Assembly (NCBI GenBank): GCA_016779005.1
Contig: JADHOL010000005.1
Span: forward strand, 62,001 to 126,000
Length of the DNA: 64,000 nucleotides
DNA from: Alphaproteobacteria bacterium
GTDB taxonomy: Bacteria > Pseudomonadota > Alphaproteobacteria > Puniceispirillales > Puniceispirillaceae
Direction: 5' to 3'
Notes under the pieces: model-generated
Told to the model about the DNA's origin: nothing
Seen by the model: only the letters and a program-made list of their open reading frames with translations
Database searches by the model: none
Shown: piece by piece, positions 35,440 to 45,018 of the stretch
How positions within the stretch are numbered: the stretch's first letter is position 1
Layout of the letters: the number at the start of each line of letters is the position of its first letter
Translations under genes and position numbers: made by a program

Positions 35440-36453
35440 CTATTTGCGGATACTGGCAGGGGTTACGCTTTTGTGACTAAGCATTCTGGCATAATCGATA
35501 GCAGCAATTAAACTGTCAGGTTTAGCCTTATTTTTCCCAGCAATATCATATGCGGTACCATGGTCAGGAGAGGTGCGGATAAAATCAAGCCCAAGTGTAA
35601 TATTTACGGTTTTCATAAAATCCAGTGCCTTAACGACAGGTAGAACTTGGTCGTGATACATGCCAAGCACACAATCATATTCACTGCGCGCAGACTGATG
35701 AAACAGGCTATCAGCAGGCAAAGGGCCTGTTACATTCACCCCCTCAGATAAAAGTTGCAATAATACAGGCTTGATTATAGTGATATCTTCACTACCAAGC
35801 GTGCCTTGTTCTCCTGCATGGGGGTTTAACCCGCAAACCGTTATTCTGGGGTTCTCTATTCCAAAGCGGTTTGTTAAATCCTGTTGTGTCACTATCGCTG
35901 TTTTATAGAGTAACGCAGGCGTAAGCCGTTCTGAGATTTCGGATACAGGATTATGAATAGTGACTGGGATTACCCGCAAAAAATCATTTGCTAACATCAT
36001 CACAGGATGTTTTCTGTGCCGTGATAAAGAGGCTAGAAACTCTGTATGCCCTGGATAGGTAAAACCTGCTTTATATAACACATACTTGTTTATCGGGTTT
36101 GTTACCAATGCGGATGCATCACCTGCGAGCACGTGGGTTACTGCCTGTTCAATAGCTCCTAAAATTGAAGCGCTATTTGCGTCATCGGGATGTCCTGCAA
36201 TTACTTCGGCTGGCCATCGATGTGGAAAAATAGATAGATAGTGCTTGTCTAATTTTTGCCCCGGTTGCCAGATACATATATCCAAACTCAATCCAAGTTC
36301 AGCTGATAATTTTGCCATATGTTCTGGATCTGCGATTGCCACAAAGGGCGTTTTGCCTGTAAGAGCCGCTTTTAGCGTTATTTCAGGCCCAATTCCAGAG
36401 GGGTCGCCTGGCGTTACAATTACGGGTGTTTGGGTACTTGATAACGCACTCAT
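35440..36453 (-). CDS. pdxA: 4-hydroxythreonine-4-phosphate dehydrogenase
   Basis: A 337-residue enzyme of the DXP-dependent pyridoxal phosphate route. Motifs include TPGDPSGIGPEI at residues 14-25, FLASLSRH and GMYHDQVLPVVKALDF. Metal-binding histidines are in TGHTEF-like PGHTEF and YHDQ. Overlaps the surA stop by four bases and precedes rsmA. Confidence 0.96.
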   Translation of the reverse strand: MSALSSTQTPVIVTPGDPSGIGPEITLKAALTGKTPFVAIADPEHMAKLSAELGLSLDICIWQPGQKLDKHYLSIFPHRWPAEVIAGHPDDANSASILGAIEQAVTHVLAGDASALVTNPINKYVLYKAGFTYPGHTEFLASLSRHRKHPVMMLANDFLRVIPVTIHNPVSEISERLTPALLYKTAIVTQQDLTNRFGIENPRITVCGLNPHAGEQGTLGSEDITIIKPVLLQLLSEGVNVTGPLPADSLFHQSARSEYDCVLGMYHDQVLPVVKALDFMKTVNITLGLDFIRTSPDHGTAYDIAGKNKAKPDSLIAAIDYARMLSHKSVTPASIRK

Positions 36454-37733
36454 TCGGTTTTTATTTCGATACTGGCAGCGCGTCGTAGCCGCATCAGATA
36501 TCTAAGGCTTAGAACTGAATATAATTTATTAAATTCTGCTTCTTTCAGTTTTTCCAAAGATGGAATGTCAGGTGCTTCTTTTACGCGACTACATATCATG
36601 AATACGGACAGCTCATTATCAGCTGTTTGTATCACATCGCTCGCCTCTTCTACCTTGAGGCCAAGAACCAATTGTTGAAATGAATTTTCTAACTTTTCAA
36701 TCACAATATTATTAATTTGCCCAAGAACCTCACTGCCCAAAGATAAATGATATTTTCTTAAAGCATCACAGCTATTAATTTTTTCTGCTTCGGCTTTCAA
36801 TTTTGAAATTTGAGCGTCTTTTGCTTCTTCAGAAATGTTAGGGGGAAGCATGAGTACTGCACGCGCCATTGAAACTGTATCAAGCCTTGGATCGTTGAAC
36901 CCAAATTCTCGATAGCCTTCTAATCTAAAAATATAAGAAAAATCCTCAGATTTTAGTAAAACGATATTTTTTTCTGAAAGCCTCGTATTTTCAATTGCTT
37001 GCAGTATGTCTGAAGGTAATTTTTTTGCTTGCACCCAGCCAATATTGCCCCCATTTTTTGAACTTCCTGACATAGAATATTGAGCCGCTATTGCATTAAA
37101 GTCTGCCCCATCACTAATCGCTTTTTCCAATTGTTCGACAAGTTCGTGGGTTTTTGCGAGCGGTCTTGATGGGATAGGCATCAAAACAATCTCTGAAATT
37201 TTATATTGAGGAGCAGATAAGTCTGCTAAAATTTTTGTTCTTTCTGCATTTGCAAGTGTATCAACTTGTGCAAATTGACGCCGGAATTTCTGCGTTAAAA
37301 CCCCTGTCCAGACAATATCTGCTTTAATTTGGTCAAGTGCGGTGGAAGCTCGAATTCCTGCCGCTTGAAGCCGTTCTGTCGCACTCAGAATTTCATCAGC
37401 ATAAATATTCTCAAAGAAAGCACGCGCTGTTGTTGTGGCTTGTGTAAGTGATTCAGGGTTCAATGAACGCCCAGCCTGGATTTTTAATGTTTCATCAATA
37501 AGCATTTCAAGTGCTTCATCTCGGTATAGTTTCGCATTCTCTGCATTATCACTCTTTCCTGTTGTGAGTAGCAGTAATCGAATTTTATTTTCCAAATCAA
37601 CTGAAGAAATAGCCGTCCCATCTATGACGGCCACAACAGATGCCGTTGTTTGCGCGGTTGCAGGCAGTGATTGTGTCAAATACAAAGGCAATAACATCAA
37701 TAAAAAGCTTAGATATGACCTGAAAGACACCAT
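36450..37733 (-). CDS. surA: SurA-like periplasmic peptidyl-prolyl isomerase
   Basis: A 427-residue secreted chaperone. Signal peptide MVSFRSYLSFLLMLLP... with a likely cut after about residue 28 (PATAQ); SurA N-domain follows (IDGTAISSVDLENKIRLLL); a parvulin domain covers about 175-275 with ISDGADFNAIAAQYSMSGSSK and GGNIGWV. The C-terminal part has one cysteine pair and is less conserved. Escorts outer-membrane proteins. Placed between lptG and pdxA, the standard lptD-region order although lptD itself is absent here. Confidence 0.9.
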   Translation of the reverse strand: MVSFRSYLSFLLMLLPLYLTQSLPATAQTTASVVAVIDGTAISSVDLENKIRLLLLTTGKSDNAENAKLYRDEALEMLIDETLKIQAGRSLNPESLTQATTTARAFFENIYADEILSATERLQAAGIRASTALDQIKADIVWTGVLTQKFRRQFAQVDTLANAERTKILADLSAPQYKISEIVLMPIPSRPLAKTHELVEQLEKAISDGADFNAIAAQYSMSGSSKNGGNIGWVQAKKLPSDILQAIENTRLSEKNIVLLKSEDFSYIFRLEGYREFGFNDPRLDTVSMARAVLMLPPNISEEAKDAQISKLKAEAEKINSCDALRKYHLSLGSEVLGQINNIVIEKLENSFQQLVLGLKVEEASDVIQTADNELSVFMICSRVKEAPDIPSLEKLKEAEFNKLYSVLSLRYLMRLRRAASIEIKTE

Positions 37734-37793
37734 TTTAAAACCTAAGAAAATTGGAATTTTTTGGGAATTTTTTACAACTCTGAGATTTTGGTA

Positions 37794-38900
37794 TCAATGT
37801 TCATCTCCGCGGGCAAGCAGAAAGCCACTAATTGTAAAAATTAATATAGCAGGAAGCCATCCTGCCACAAAGTCAGGTAATCTTGAATTATGTCCAAGAA
37901 GAAAAATTAAGTCAGAGACAAAATAATATAAAAAACCTGCCCCTAATCCCATAATAATAATACGTATTCGCCTTTGTCTTGAAAAGGTCAGTAAGGTAAA
38001 GCTTGCCGCTAATAAGGCAAGACCGATAAGCTGGAGCGGTAGGGCAAGTGTTTTATGAAACTGTACACGTAATTTTTCCACAGGAATGCCAGCAGTTTGA
38101 AGGGTATCTATGTAATCCGATAATTCATACAAGCTGATAGTTCTAAGAGGTCGTCCTGCATTTAACATTATAGATCTATCTAATGTTGAGCTGGGTTTGA
38201 AGTTTTTTAAAACCTCAACCTGGCCATCTTGCCTTGTACGGCTTGGATTATCAAATACCCAAAACCCATTATTAAGTCTCATTGATTTTGCTTTTATTAG
38301 TGATTTTAATCCACCAGACTCACTAAGAACATATATAATCGGATTAAATATTATGGCCCGCTCAGTGTTCATATTTGAGCCATTAATATAGACATTATCA
38401 TTGAAAATTGTATCGCGCAGCCAAATACCTGAAGAGGATATAGACACCAGATTATTTTTCTGGTTCTTGAATATCGAATTCATCTGAGAGTCATGTTGCT
38501 GGCTAATAACCGCTGCGATAGGATTAAACACAAATATATAGGCCAGCCCGACCAAACCTGCCGCTAAAATCACAGGGAGCAATGTTTGCCAGATATTTTG
38601 ACCAAAACTTCTGATAGCCACAAATTGCTGTGATTTTGACCAGAAGTAAAAGCAAATAGCAGACCCAAATAACACCCCAAAGGGCAGAATTTCATCTAAT
38701 AATGTTGGCAGATTCATCAGTCCCAAAAGTAAAATACTAAGATTAGATACCTCTATGTCATATCTAGAAACACGTTGAAATAACCCAACAAAATCAAGTA
38801 GCGCTACAAAACATAGCAAGATGAATATGGTTCCGAATACCCACGCCAAATAGTTTCGTGCAAGATAAATCGTTATGGTAAGAGACGGAAACCAACTCAT
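37794..38900 (-). CDS. lptG: LPS export permease LptG
   Basis: A 368-residue YjgP/YjgQ permease with six helices in two groups of three (about 15-35, 60-85, 95-120; 275-295, 305-325, 335-355) around a periplasmic beta-jellyroll. The N-terminal TITIYLARNYLAWVFGTIFI is typical of LptG. With LptF and LptB it extracts lipopolysaccharide from the inner membrane. Overlaps lptF by four bases. Confidence 0.94.
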   Translation of the reverse strand: MSWFPSLTITIYLARNYLAWVFGTIFILLCFVALLDFVGLFQRVSRYDIEVSNLSILLLGLMNLPTLLDEILPFGVLFGSAICFYFWSKSQQFVAIRSFGQNIWQTLLPVILAAGLVGLAYIFVFNPIAAVISQQHDSQMNSIFKNQKNNLVSISSSGIWLRDTIFNDNVYINGSNMNTERAIIFNPIIYVLSESGGLKSLIKAKSMRLNNGFWVFDNPSRTRQDGQVEVLKNFKPSSTLDRSIMLNAGRPLRTISLYELSDYIDTLQTAGIPVEKLRVQFHKTLALPLQLIGLALLAASFTLLTFSRQRRIRIIIMGLGAGFLYYFVSDLIFLLGHNSRLPDFVAGWLPAILIFTISGFLLARGDEH

Positions 38901-40027
38901 TCATGAAGCTCCGCTAATTGAAACGATAATAACCTATCTTTCTGGCTACTGCTAATGATGCTCACAAAGCCGATTATTGCAGGAATAATAGGGACTAGAT
39001 ACATAGCAGGCCATAAAAATGGATAATTAATGACTAATGATTTGCTCATAACATACAAGATTTGGATAGCCAGTCCAAATAGACTTGCAAGTGTCAGTCG
39101 TTTGGCAAGGCTTACCTGTTTTGAGAGACGATAGAAAAACAAGGCAATTGCGGTAATAGATAACGAGATAACAAGCAATGGTGATGATAGTCTGTAATGC
39201 GCTTCAGCAAATCGCTGTCGCCAAAATAAATCATTAGCAGCAAGGTTGCGATTAAACAGATTGGATACAGACTCTTCATTTGCATCTTTTACACGCTCTG
39301 AAGGAGACTGTTTTTGTGTATCTCTTATGATGTTGAGTTTGTAGCTATCAAAGGATATGATGGTACTTTTTTCTGCTTCAACGCTTGTCTCAGTTCGCTG
39401 GCCATTTTTTAGAATTACCACTGGCTGGTTTTCAAGGGTAGTAAACTCTCCTATTTCAGCAGTATAGGTGACATGTTTTTTCTTGTTCTGGGTATCTTGA
39501 ATAAATACATTGCCAACTGAATTGCGAGAATGCTTCTCGCCGATAAAGATAGTTAAATTTTGGTCAATATCGATAAAAACATTATCTTGAAGCAGGAGTT
39601 TTGGTATCGTGTTTCGCACTTCATCTTGCACTGTTTTAAATCCAGAAAAACCTAGTGGAAGCAAAATTAGGGAGTTAAAAAACAAAAAAGCAGATAATAA
39701 TATACTGAATAAAACAGGTGCGACAGACAGCTGTAACGGACTTAAGCCTACAGCCTGCATAACAACAATTTCTCTATCTGATAAAAATCGATGCAAAGTC
39801 CATAAAATAGCAATGAAAGCGGATAGTGGAACAGTTACAATAAGCCAAAGAGGCGCTGCTAGAAAAGAGAAGCGCAAGAAATCGGCGAATGACGCACCTT
39901 GGGTAATAACCACATCTAATATTCTTAGCGACTGATTAAGCCAAATTACGGCCATAAGACAGCTTAAAATGATAAGCCAGATCCCCATAATATTGCTAAA
40001 GAAATATTTGTTAAGTTGGTTGTTCAT
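38897..40027 (-). CDS. lptF: LPS export permease LptF
   Basis: A 376-residue homologue of LptG with the same topology: an N-terminal three-helix bundle (about 12-32, 50-72, 95-122), a periplasmic domain to about 250, then three helices to 360. The segment FLSDREIVVMQAVGLSPLQL is a well-conserved LptF coupling-helix region. Heads the lptF-lptG-surA-pdxA-rsmA operon and is divergent from pepA over 218 bases. Confidence 0.93.
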   Translation of the reverse strand: MNNQLNKYFFSNIMGIWLIILSCLMAVIWLNQSLRILDVVITQGASFADFLRFSFLAAPLWLIVTVPLSAFIAILWTLHRFLSDREIVVMQAVGLSPLQLSVAPVLFSILLSAFLFFNSLILLPLGFSGFKTVQDEVRNTIPKLLLQDNVFIDIDQNLTIFIGEKHSRNSVGNVFIQDTQNKKKHVTYTAEIGEFTTLENQPVVILKNGQRTETSVEAEKSTIISFDSYKLNIIRDTQKQSPSERVKDANEESVSNLFNRNLAANDLFWRQRFAEAHYRLSSPLLVISLSITAIALFFYRLSKQVSLAKRLTLASLFGLAIQILYVMSKSLVINYPFLWPAMYLVPIIPAIIGFVSIISSSQKDRLLSFQLAELHE

Positions 40028-40245
40028 CTAAATGCCAAACACTATATCGAAAATATGTTATAACTATATTCACTCAAACTTGCCCATAACGAAATTATAC
40101 AAACGATAATAACACACATGATTTATTGAAAGTATTTTATATTGCAAATCATGATTATAGACTCCATTAATCGGACGTTTTATTCTAGTACGACAAATAT
40201 CCAAAAATTACTTACCCAAAAATCACTTAATAGGAATTTAAAAAA

Positions 40246-41703
40246 ATGAGTTTTCAATTCACAGCTACATTTGATCCCACGCCAGAACAGCGGGCTGCTA
40301 TTTACAGTGTAAATGAACAGCTGGAATTTAGTCAGGACCTAGAAGAAAATTTAGCTGCGGCTCTTAGTGATTATTTAAAACGAGCTTCATTCAAGGCAAA
40401 GATAGGAAAGTTTTTGCCGCTCTATCCAAGCCAAACAGATGTCTTGATTGGCGGGATAGGCGCTGGGCTTGCAACCTCATCTGAGGCTGAAATTTGGGGA
40501 GATGCGCTCTATAAATCAATGAAGAGCAAACCATTTAATGAGGCAGTTTTGTCAGCTGCAGAGTTTGAAGATGAAATTATCGAAGGAATTTTGCTAGGTG
40601 CAACTCTCGCCTCCTATGAGTTTAATAGCTATTTCACGAAAAAAGAAGAAGAGTCGCCAAGCGTAAATCTCATTATCACAGGGATTGATGAAGCCAGATT
40701 CAATCGGATTTTAGCCGAAGTCGACGCTATGGCAGATGGTGTGCATCTGGCGCGCGATCTGGTCTATGAACCTGCCAATATTTTATATCCAGAAAGTTTT
40801 GCCAAGAGATGTGAGCCGCTAAGAGACAAAGGGCTTGAGGTATCTATTTTAAATGAAAAAGATATGGAGAAGCTTGGAATGGGCTCCCTCCTTGGGGTGG
40901 GTCAGGGAAGCGTTCGCGAATCCGCGATTGTCATTATGAATTGGCGGGGCGGCGGCGATGAAGCCCCGCTTGCTTTGGTAGGTAAGGGGGTGTGCTTTGA
41001 TACTGGCGGCATATCTATTAAGCCTGCCAGAGGCATGGAAGATATGAAATGGGATATGGGCGGCGCTGCTGCTGTTACAGGGGCTATGTGCGCCCTTGCA
41101 GGACGAAACGCTAACCATAATGTTGTGGGTATCATTGGTCTTGTTGAAAATATGCCAGATGGCAATGCACAACGGCCTGGCGATGTTGTAACGTCCATGT
41201 CAGGGCAGACGATTGAAGTGATAAATACGGACGCTGAGGGGCGACTTGTATTGGCAGATGTACTCACATATGTCCAACAAGAATATAAACCAGAGGCCAT
41301 TATTGACCTTGCTACTCTTACAGGCGCTATTCTGGTGGCGCTTGGAAAAGAATATGCTGGCTTATTTTCCAATAATGATGCGCTCTCAGAGCAAATAACA
41401 TCAGCGGGACGAAAAGTATCAGAGAAAAGCTGGCGGATGCCGATGGAAGATGCCTATGATAAGATGCTAAAGTCACATATTGCGGATATGAAAAATATTG
41501 GTGGTATGTATGGCGGCTCTATCACGGCTGCTTGTTTCTTGCACCGGTTTGTTGAAAATAATACGCCTTGGGCACATATCGACATCGCTGGCAAGGCATG
41601 GTCAGACAAAGCATCCCCGACTGTACCGGCAGGCGGAACAGGATATGGCGTGCGATTATTAAACCAAATGATAGATGATTGGCAGCCGATTACAGATAGC
41701 TAA
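40246..41703 (+). CDS. pepA: Leucyl aminopeptidase (M17)
   Basis: A 485-residue metallo-aminopeptidase with an N-terminal M17 domain and the C-terminal catalytic domain: GKGVCFDTGGISIKP, the signature NTDAEGRLVLADVL and WAHIDIAGKAW. Binds two metal ions and trims N-terminal residues from peptides. The start ATG has a weak AGGAATTT. Followed by holC after 13 bases, an order seen in many proteobacteria. Confidence 0.95.
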   Translation: MSFQFTATFDPTPEQRAAIYSVNEQLEFSQDLEENLAAALSDYLKRASFKAKIGKFLPLYPSQTDVLIGGIGAGLATSSEAEIWGDALYKSMKSKPFNEAVLSAAEFEDEIIEGILLGATLASYEFNSYFTKKEEESPSVNLIITGIDEARFNRILAEVDAMADGVHLARDLVYEPANILYPESFAKRCEPLRDKGLEVSILNEKDMEKLGMGSLLGVGQGSVRESAIVIMNWRGGGDEAPLALVGKGVCFDTGGISIKPARGMEDMKWDMGGAAAVTGAMCALAGRNANHNVVGIIGLVENMPDGNAQRPGDVVTSMSGQTIEVINTDAEGRLVLADVLTYVQQEYKPEAIIDLATLTGAILVALGKEYAGLFSNNDALSEQITSAGRKVSEKSWRMPMEDAYDKMLKSHIADMKNIGGMYGGSITAACFLHRFVENNTPWAHIDIAGKAWSDKASPTVPAGGTGYGVRLLNQMIDDWQPITDS

Positions 41704-41716
41704 TTGGATATGAGTA

Positions 41717-42187
41717 ATGTTGCATCAATTTGATTTTTATCATTTAAGAGATGGTGATTTTGCCAAACCAGCACTATTAATTGCTGAAAAAGTGCTGGTT
41801 AATTCAGCTAAATTACTTATCCTTGCACCAAAGAACAAATTATCTGATTTAAGTGTTCGGTTTTGGAGTGATAAAACAGATAGTTTTATAGCGCATGGTA
41901 TGGGCGTTGAGGATGTGAGCGATTTTGCGCCAATATGGTTATCCTCTAACGCAGGCGATAATCCGATCTCAGCAGATTACGTAATGCTAACAGATGGTAT
42001 TTCTCTGGAGGATTTTTCTGCGTTCAAGCGTGTATTCAATTTGTTTGATGGCTCTTCACAAATAGCAACAGAACAGGCGCGGGAGCAATGGCGCAACTGG
42101 TCCTCACATCCAGAACATCTCTGCAGGTACTTTACTCAATCGCAAATAGGTGGATGGCAACAGACCGCCTCCAATGCCAAAGAGTAA
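41717..42187 (+). CDS. holC: DNA polymerase III subunit chi
   Basis: A 156-residue protein with the HolC form: an N-terminal strand and helix, then VLVNSAKLLILAPKNKL and the late ADYVMLTDGISLEDFSAFKRVFNLFDGSS region shown in part. Chi links the clamp loader to SSB. It is 13 bases after pepA on the same strand, matching the pepA-holC pair in other Alphaproteobacteria. Confidence 0.9.
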   Translation: MLHQFDFYHLRDGDFAKPALLIAEKVLVNSAKLLILAPKNKLSDLSVRFWSDKTDSFIAHGMGVEDVSDFAPIWLSSNAGDNPISADYVMLTDGISLEDFSAFKRVFNLFDGSSQIATEQAREQWRNWSSHPEHLCRYFTQSQIGGWQQTASNAKE

Positions 42188-42227
42188 GCATAAATATCGA
42201 TTTTTAGGGGCTCACGCTAACTATTTC

Positions 42228-42257
42228 AAAAAAGCACCTAATAGAAGGTTTTTTTTT
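42228..42257 (+). terminator. Possible terminator after holC
   Basis: A-run, short inverted repeat ACCT/AGGT and a run of about nine T bases. The stem is short with a two-base mismatch, so strength is uncertain. Confidence 0.4.
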
Positions 42258-42380
42258 GTGGGTTGATTTGCTATAACCCGCGCGTCGATAGATCAGTTGG
42301 ATTTATTTTATTGGTTTTTTAATAAAGCTGATATGACCGCCTCAAAGCGTGGAACTTTTATCTAAATAAGGAACAAATTT

Positions 42381-42803
42381 ATGTCTACACAACGTACTTT
42401 TTCAATTATCAAGCCAGATGCCACAAGACGTAATCTGACAGGCGCCATTAATTCCAAGATCGAATCAAGTGGTTTGCGTATTATCGCTCAAAAGCGAATT
42501 CAAATGTCTGATGCACAAGCAAAAGAATTCTACGCTGTTCACGCAGAACGCCCATTCTACAATGATTTGGTGTCTTTCATGACCTCAGGTCCCGTTGTTG
42601 TACAAGTGCTTGAGGGAGAAAACGCAGTATTAGCATATCGCGAGGTTATGGGCGCAACCAACCCTTCAGAGGCCGCAGACGGCACCATAAGAAAAGAATT
42701 TGCTGAGAATATTGAGGCTAACTCTGTTCATGGATCTGATAGTGATGAGAATGCTGCAATTGAGATTGCACATTTTTTTAGCGATGATGAAATTGTAGGC
42801 TAA
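42381..42803 (+). CDS. ndk: Nucleoside diphosphate kinase
   Basis: A 140-residue NDP kinase. The phosphorylated histidine is His117 in [20 protein letters not shown]. Balances nucleoside triphosphates with ATP. It stands alone with its own spacer upstream and a stem-loop downstream. Confidence 0.98.
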   Translation: MSTQRTFSIIKPDATRRNLTGAINSKIESSGLRIIAQKRIQMSDAQAKEFYAVHAERPFYNDLVSFMTSGPVVVQVLEGENAVLAYREVMGATNPSEAADGTIRKEFAENIEANSVHGSDSDENAAIEIAHFFSDDEIVG

Positions 42804-42814
42804 CACAAGAAAAT

Positions 42815-42840
42815 GCCAGCATGCGATGGCGTATGCTGGC
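42815..42840 (+). terminator. Stem-loop after ndk
   Basis: Inverted repeat GCCAGCAT (42815-42822) and ATGCTGGC (42833-42840) with a 10-base loop, about 12 bases after the ndk stop. The following bases TCTATAATT are only mildly T-rich, so it may stabilise the mRNA end rather than terminate by itself. Confidence 0.6.
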
Positions 42841-42933
42841 TCTATAATTGGAACGGAATTTCTAATTTAAATTCTTAAGTTTTTTAAATTCTTTGGTTTT
42901 TTATCTTATCGAGCCTGTTGATTAACTTCTTTT

Positions 42934-43065
42934 TTAAAGAAGAAAAATGGCCATCAGAACCAAAATTACGATAACACCCGCGATAATGACTTTTGATAGG
43001 GATAAAAACCCCTCATAAAAAGATAGATGATTGCTTGCTTGCTTATCAAAATTATCTGTTTTCAT
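42934..43065 (-). CDS. aa3-type cytochrome c oxidase subunit IV
   Basis: A 43-residue protein starting at ATG 43065 with GGGAG upstream. It has the short polar start, the SFYEGFLSLSKV motif and one transmembrane helix (IIAGVIVILVLMAIFLL) of the bacterial aa3 oxidase subunit IV family. The frame extends to 43134, but those extra codons look unlike the family. This small subunit belongs to the aa3 terminal oxidase of Alphaproteobacteria, whose other genes are not in this window. It follows purN on the same strand. Confidence 0.75.
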   Translation of the reverse strand: MKTDNFDKQASNHLSFYEGFLSLSKVIIAGVIVILVLMAIFLL

Positions 43066-43139
43066 TTGTGTGCCACTCCCCCTTAAACCAAACACATCTT
43101 TTAGTATAATGCCCTGAAAAAAAAAGATGCGCAATCTGT

Positions 43140-43832
43140 TTAATCTAGATTTTGCAATTTTAAATAGCTGTTGGAAACTATCTTAGCAGTATATTTTTTT
43201 TGGCGAGATAGAGTGTTGGTTGTTGGGGGTATTTGATGCCAGATTACTTTGGAATCTACGATTTCTAATTGCTTATTTACAAGAGATGTTAGAATCAGCG
43301 GATATAAAATATGTTCTTCGCGCAATACCCGACTTGCTAATGTTTCTGGAGTGTCATTAGCCCTTATCGAAAGTTCAGATTGGGCAATAATAGGCCCATC
43401 ATCAAGTTTGCTAGTGACTATATGAATAGTGGTGCCATGTCGCACCTCACCTGCTTCTAAGGCTCTCTCATGCGTATTTAGCCCTTTGAATTTTGGCAAT
43501 AAAGAGGGATGTATGTTTATAATTTGTCCCTTCACCTTATCTACAAATTCGCGTGAAAGTACTGCCATATATCCAGCCAGAAAAATCCAGTCAGCTTGAT
43601 GTTTTTCAAGCTCATTTAAAACCGCTATTTCATGTGCGTGTTTGCTTGGATATTCGGCGCGCGCAATACGCTTTGTTGTAATGGCGTGCGCATTTGCAAT
43701 CTCAAGACCTTGCGCCTGTTTATTTGCAATTACACATACTATTTTACAGTTTAGGTTTTGCTGTTCTATGGCGCTTATCAGTGCTGCCATATTGCTGCCG
43801 CGCCCTGAAATAAGAATAGCAAGTTTTAACAT
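43140..43832 (-). CDS. purN: Phosphoribosylglycinamide formyltransferase
   Basis: A 230-residue folate-dependent enzyme with LISGRGSNMAALI at the start, the catalytic motif IINIHPSLLPKFKGLN and HIVTSKLDDGPII. Adds the formyl group to GAR in purine synthesis. About 18 residues longer at the C-terminus than E. coli PurN. It is 27 bases after purM, the classic purMN pair. Confidence 0.96.
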   Translation of the reverse strand: MLKLAILISGRGSNMAALISAIEQQNLNCKIVCVIANKQAQGLEIANAHAITTKRIARAEYPSKHAHEIAVLNELEKHQADWIFLAGYMAVLSREFVDKVKGQIINIHPSLLPKFKGLNTHERALEAGEVRHGTTIHIVTSKLDDGPIIAQSELSIRANDTPETLASRVLREEHILYPLILTSLVNKQLEIVDSKVIWHQIPPTTNTLSRQKKYTAKIVSNSYLKLQNLD

Positions 43833-43859
43833 TGATATGTCGCTTCTATCTGTCTTGCG

Positions 43860-44933
43860 CTAACGCCAAGAATTCTCCATACCTTCCAGAATAACAGCGT
43901 CATTTGTTCGCTTCTCAATTTGACCTGCCAGCCAGGCATCTTCGCCAGTTTCCTGAATGGTGCGTAAAACGCTATCTGCTTTATCTTCTTTAACAAATAC
44001 GATGCCGCCAATTCCACAATTAAAGGTGCGCGCAAATTCAGCATCAGTCATATTTCCACTAAATTTAACCCATTGAAAAACAGGCAATAAAGGGCGATGC
44101 TTGACAGATAATCTAAGACATAAATCTTCGGAATAGCATCTTGGCGGGTTTTCGATTAAACCGCCCCCTGTAATATGGGAGAAGCCAGTAACACCGCCAG
44201 ATAAAAGTGCTGCCTCAACAGCATCGCGGTAAATTCGCGTTGGGGCGAGAATGCTCATCGCAAGTGACATGGTTCTATCAAATGGAGAGGGGCTGTTATA
44301 ATCCAAACCTTCTCTTCGAATTAAGTTTCGAATAAGCGAAAAGCCGTTTGCATGTATGCCAGATGACGGAAGGGCTATGGCGACATCACCCTGTTTTACC
44401 ATATCAGGGGTTAGTATTTGATCTCTTTCAACAGCGCCCACACAAAATCCAGCCAAGTCATATTGGCCAGCCTGATAAATGCCAGGCATTTCTGCTGTCT
44501 CCCCTCCTATAAGGGTGCAACCTGCTTCAACACAGCCATCTGCAATACCTGCCACGACTTCGGTTGCAACCTCTATCTGAAGTTTTCCAGTGGCAAAATA
44601 ATCAAGAAAAAATAGCGGCATTGCCCCTTGCGCTAACAAGTCATTTGCACACATTGCAACAAGGTCGATACCAAGCCCTCTATGAATGCCGCTATTATGC
44701 GCTATTTCTAGCTTAGTGCCAACGCCGTCCGTCGCAGCAACCAAAATCGGGTCATTAAAACCGGTATTCTTTAAATCAAAGAGCCCTCCAAACCCGCCAA
44801 GATCTGCTGTTCTGCCTTTTCTTGCAGTTCTCTTAGCATGCGGTTTTATAGCATCTATAAGTGCATTTCCTGCATCAATATCCACACCAGAATCTCGATA
44901 GGTAATGGGTGATGGATTGTTTTTTATATCCAT
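43860..44933 (-). CDS. purM: Phosphoribosylformylglycinamidine cyclo-ligase
   Basis: A 357-residue AIR synthetase with YRDSGVDIDAGNALI, LVAATDGVGTKLEIA and IGGETAEMPGIYQAGQYDLAG shown in part, and ITGGGLIENPPR. Forms aminoimidazole ribotide with ATP. Divergent from the DUF2066 gene; followed by purN. Confidence 0.97.
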   Translation of the reverse strand: MDIKNNPSPITYRDSGVDIDAGNALIDAIKPHAKRTARKGRTADLGGFGGLFDLKNTGFNDPILVAATDGVGTKLEIAHNSGIHRGLGIDLVAMCANDLLAQGAMPLFFLDYFATGKLQIEVATEVVAGIADGCVEAGCTLIGGETAEMPGIYQAGQYDLAGFCVGAVERDQILTPDMVKQGDVAIALPSSGIHANGFSLIRNLIRREGLDYNSPSPFDRTMSLAMSILAPTRIYRDAVEAALLSGGVTGFSHITGGGLIENPPRCYSEDLCLRLSVKHRPLLPVFQWVKFSGNMTDAEFARTFNCGIGGIVFVKEDKADSVLRTIQETGEDAWLAGQIEKRTNDAVILEGMENSWR

Positions 44934-45018
44934 GCTAGTAAGACCTTGATAATTTGTTATGTTAGAAGGTAACTTTATTTTTATAGTGGTTTTAATTTAT
45001 AGCATTAGGAATTGCAAA

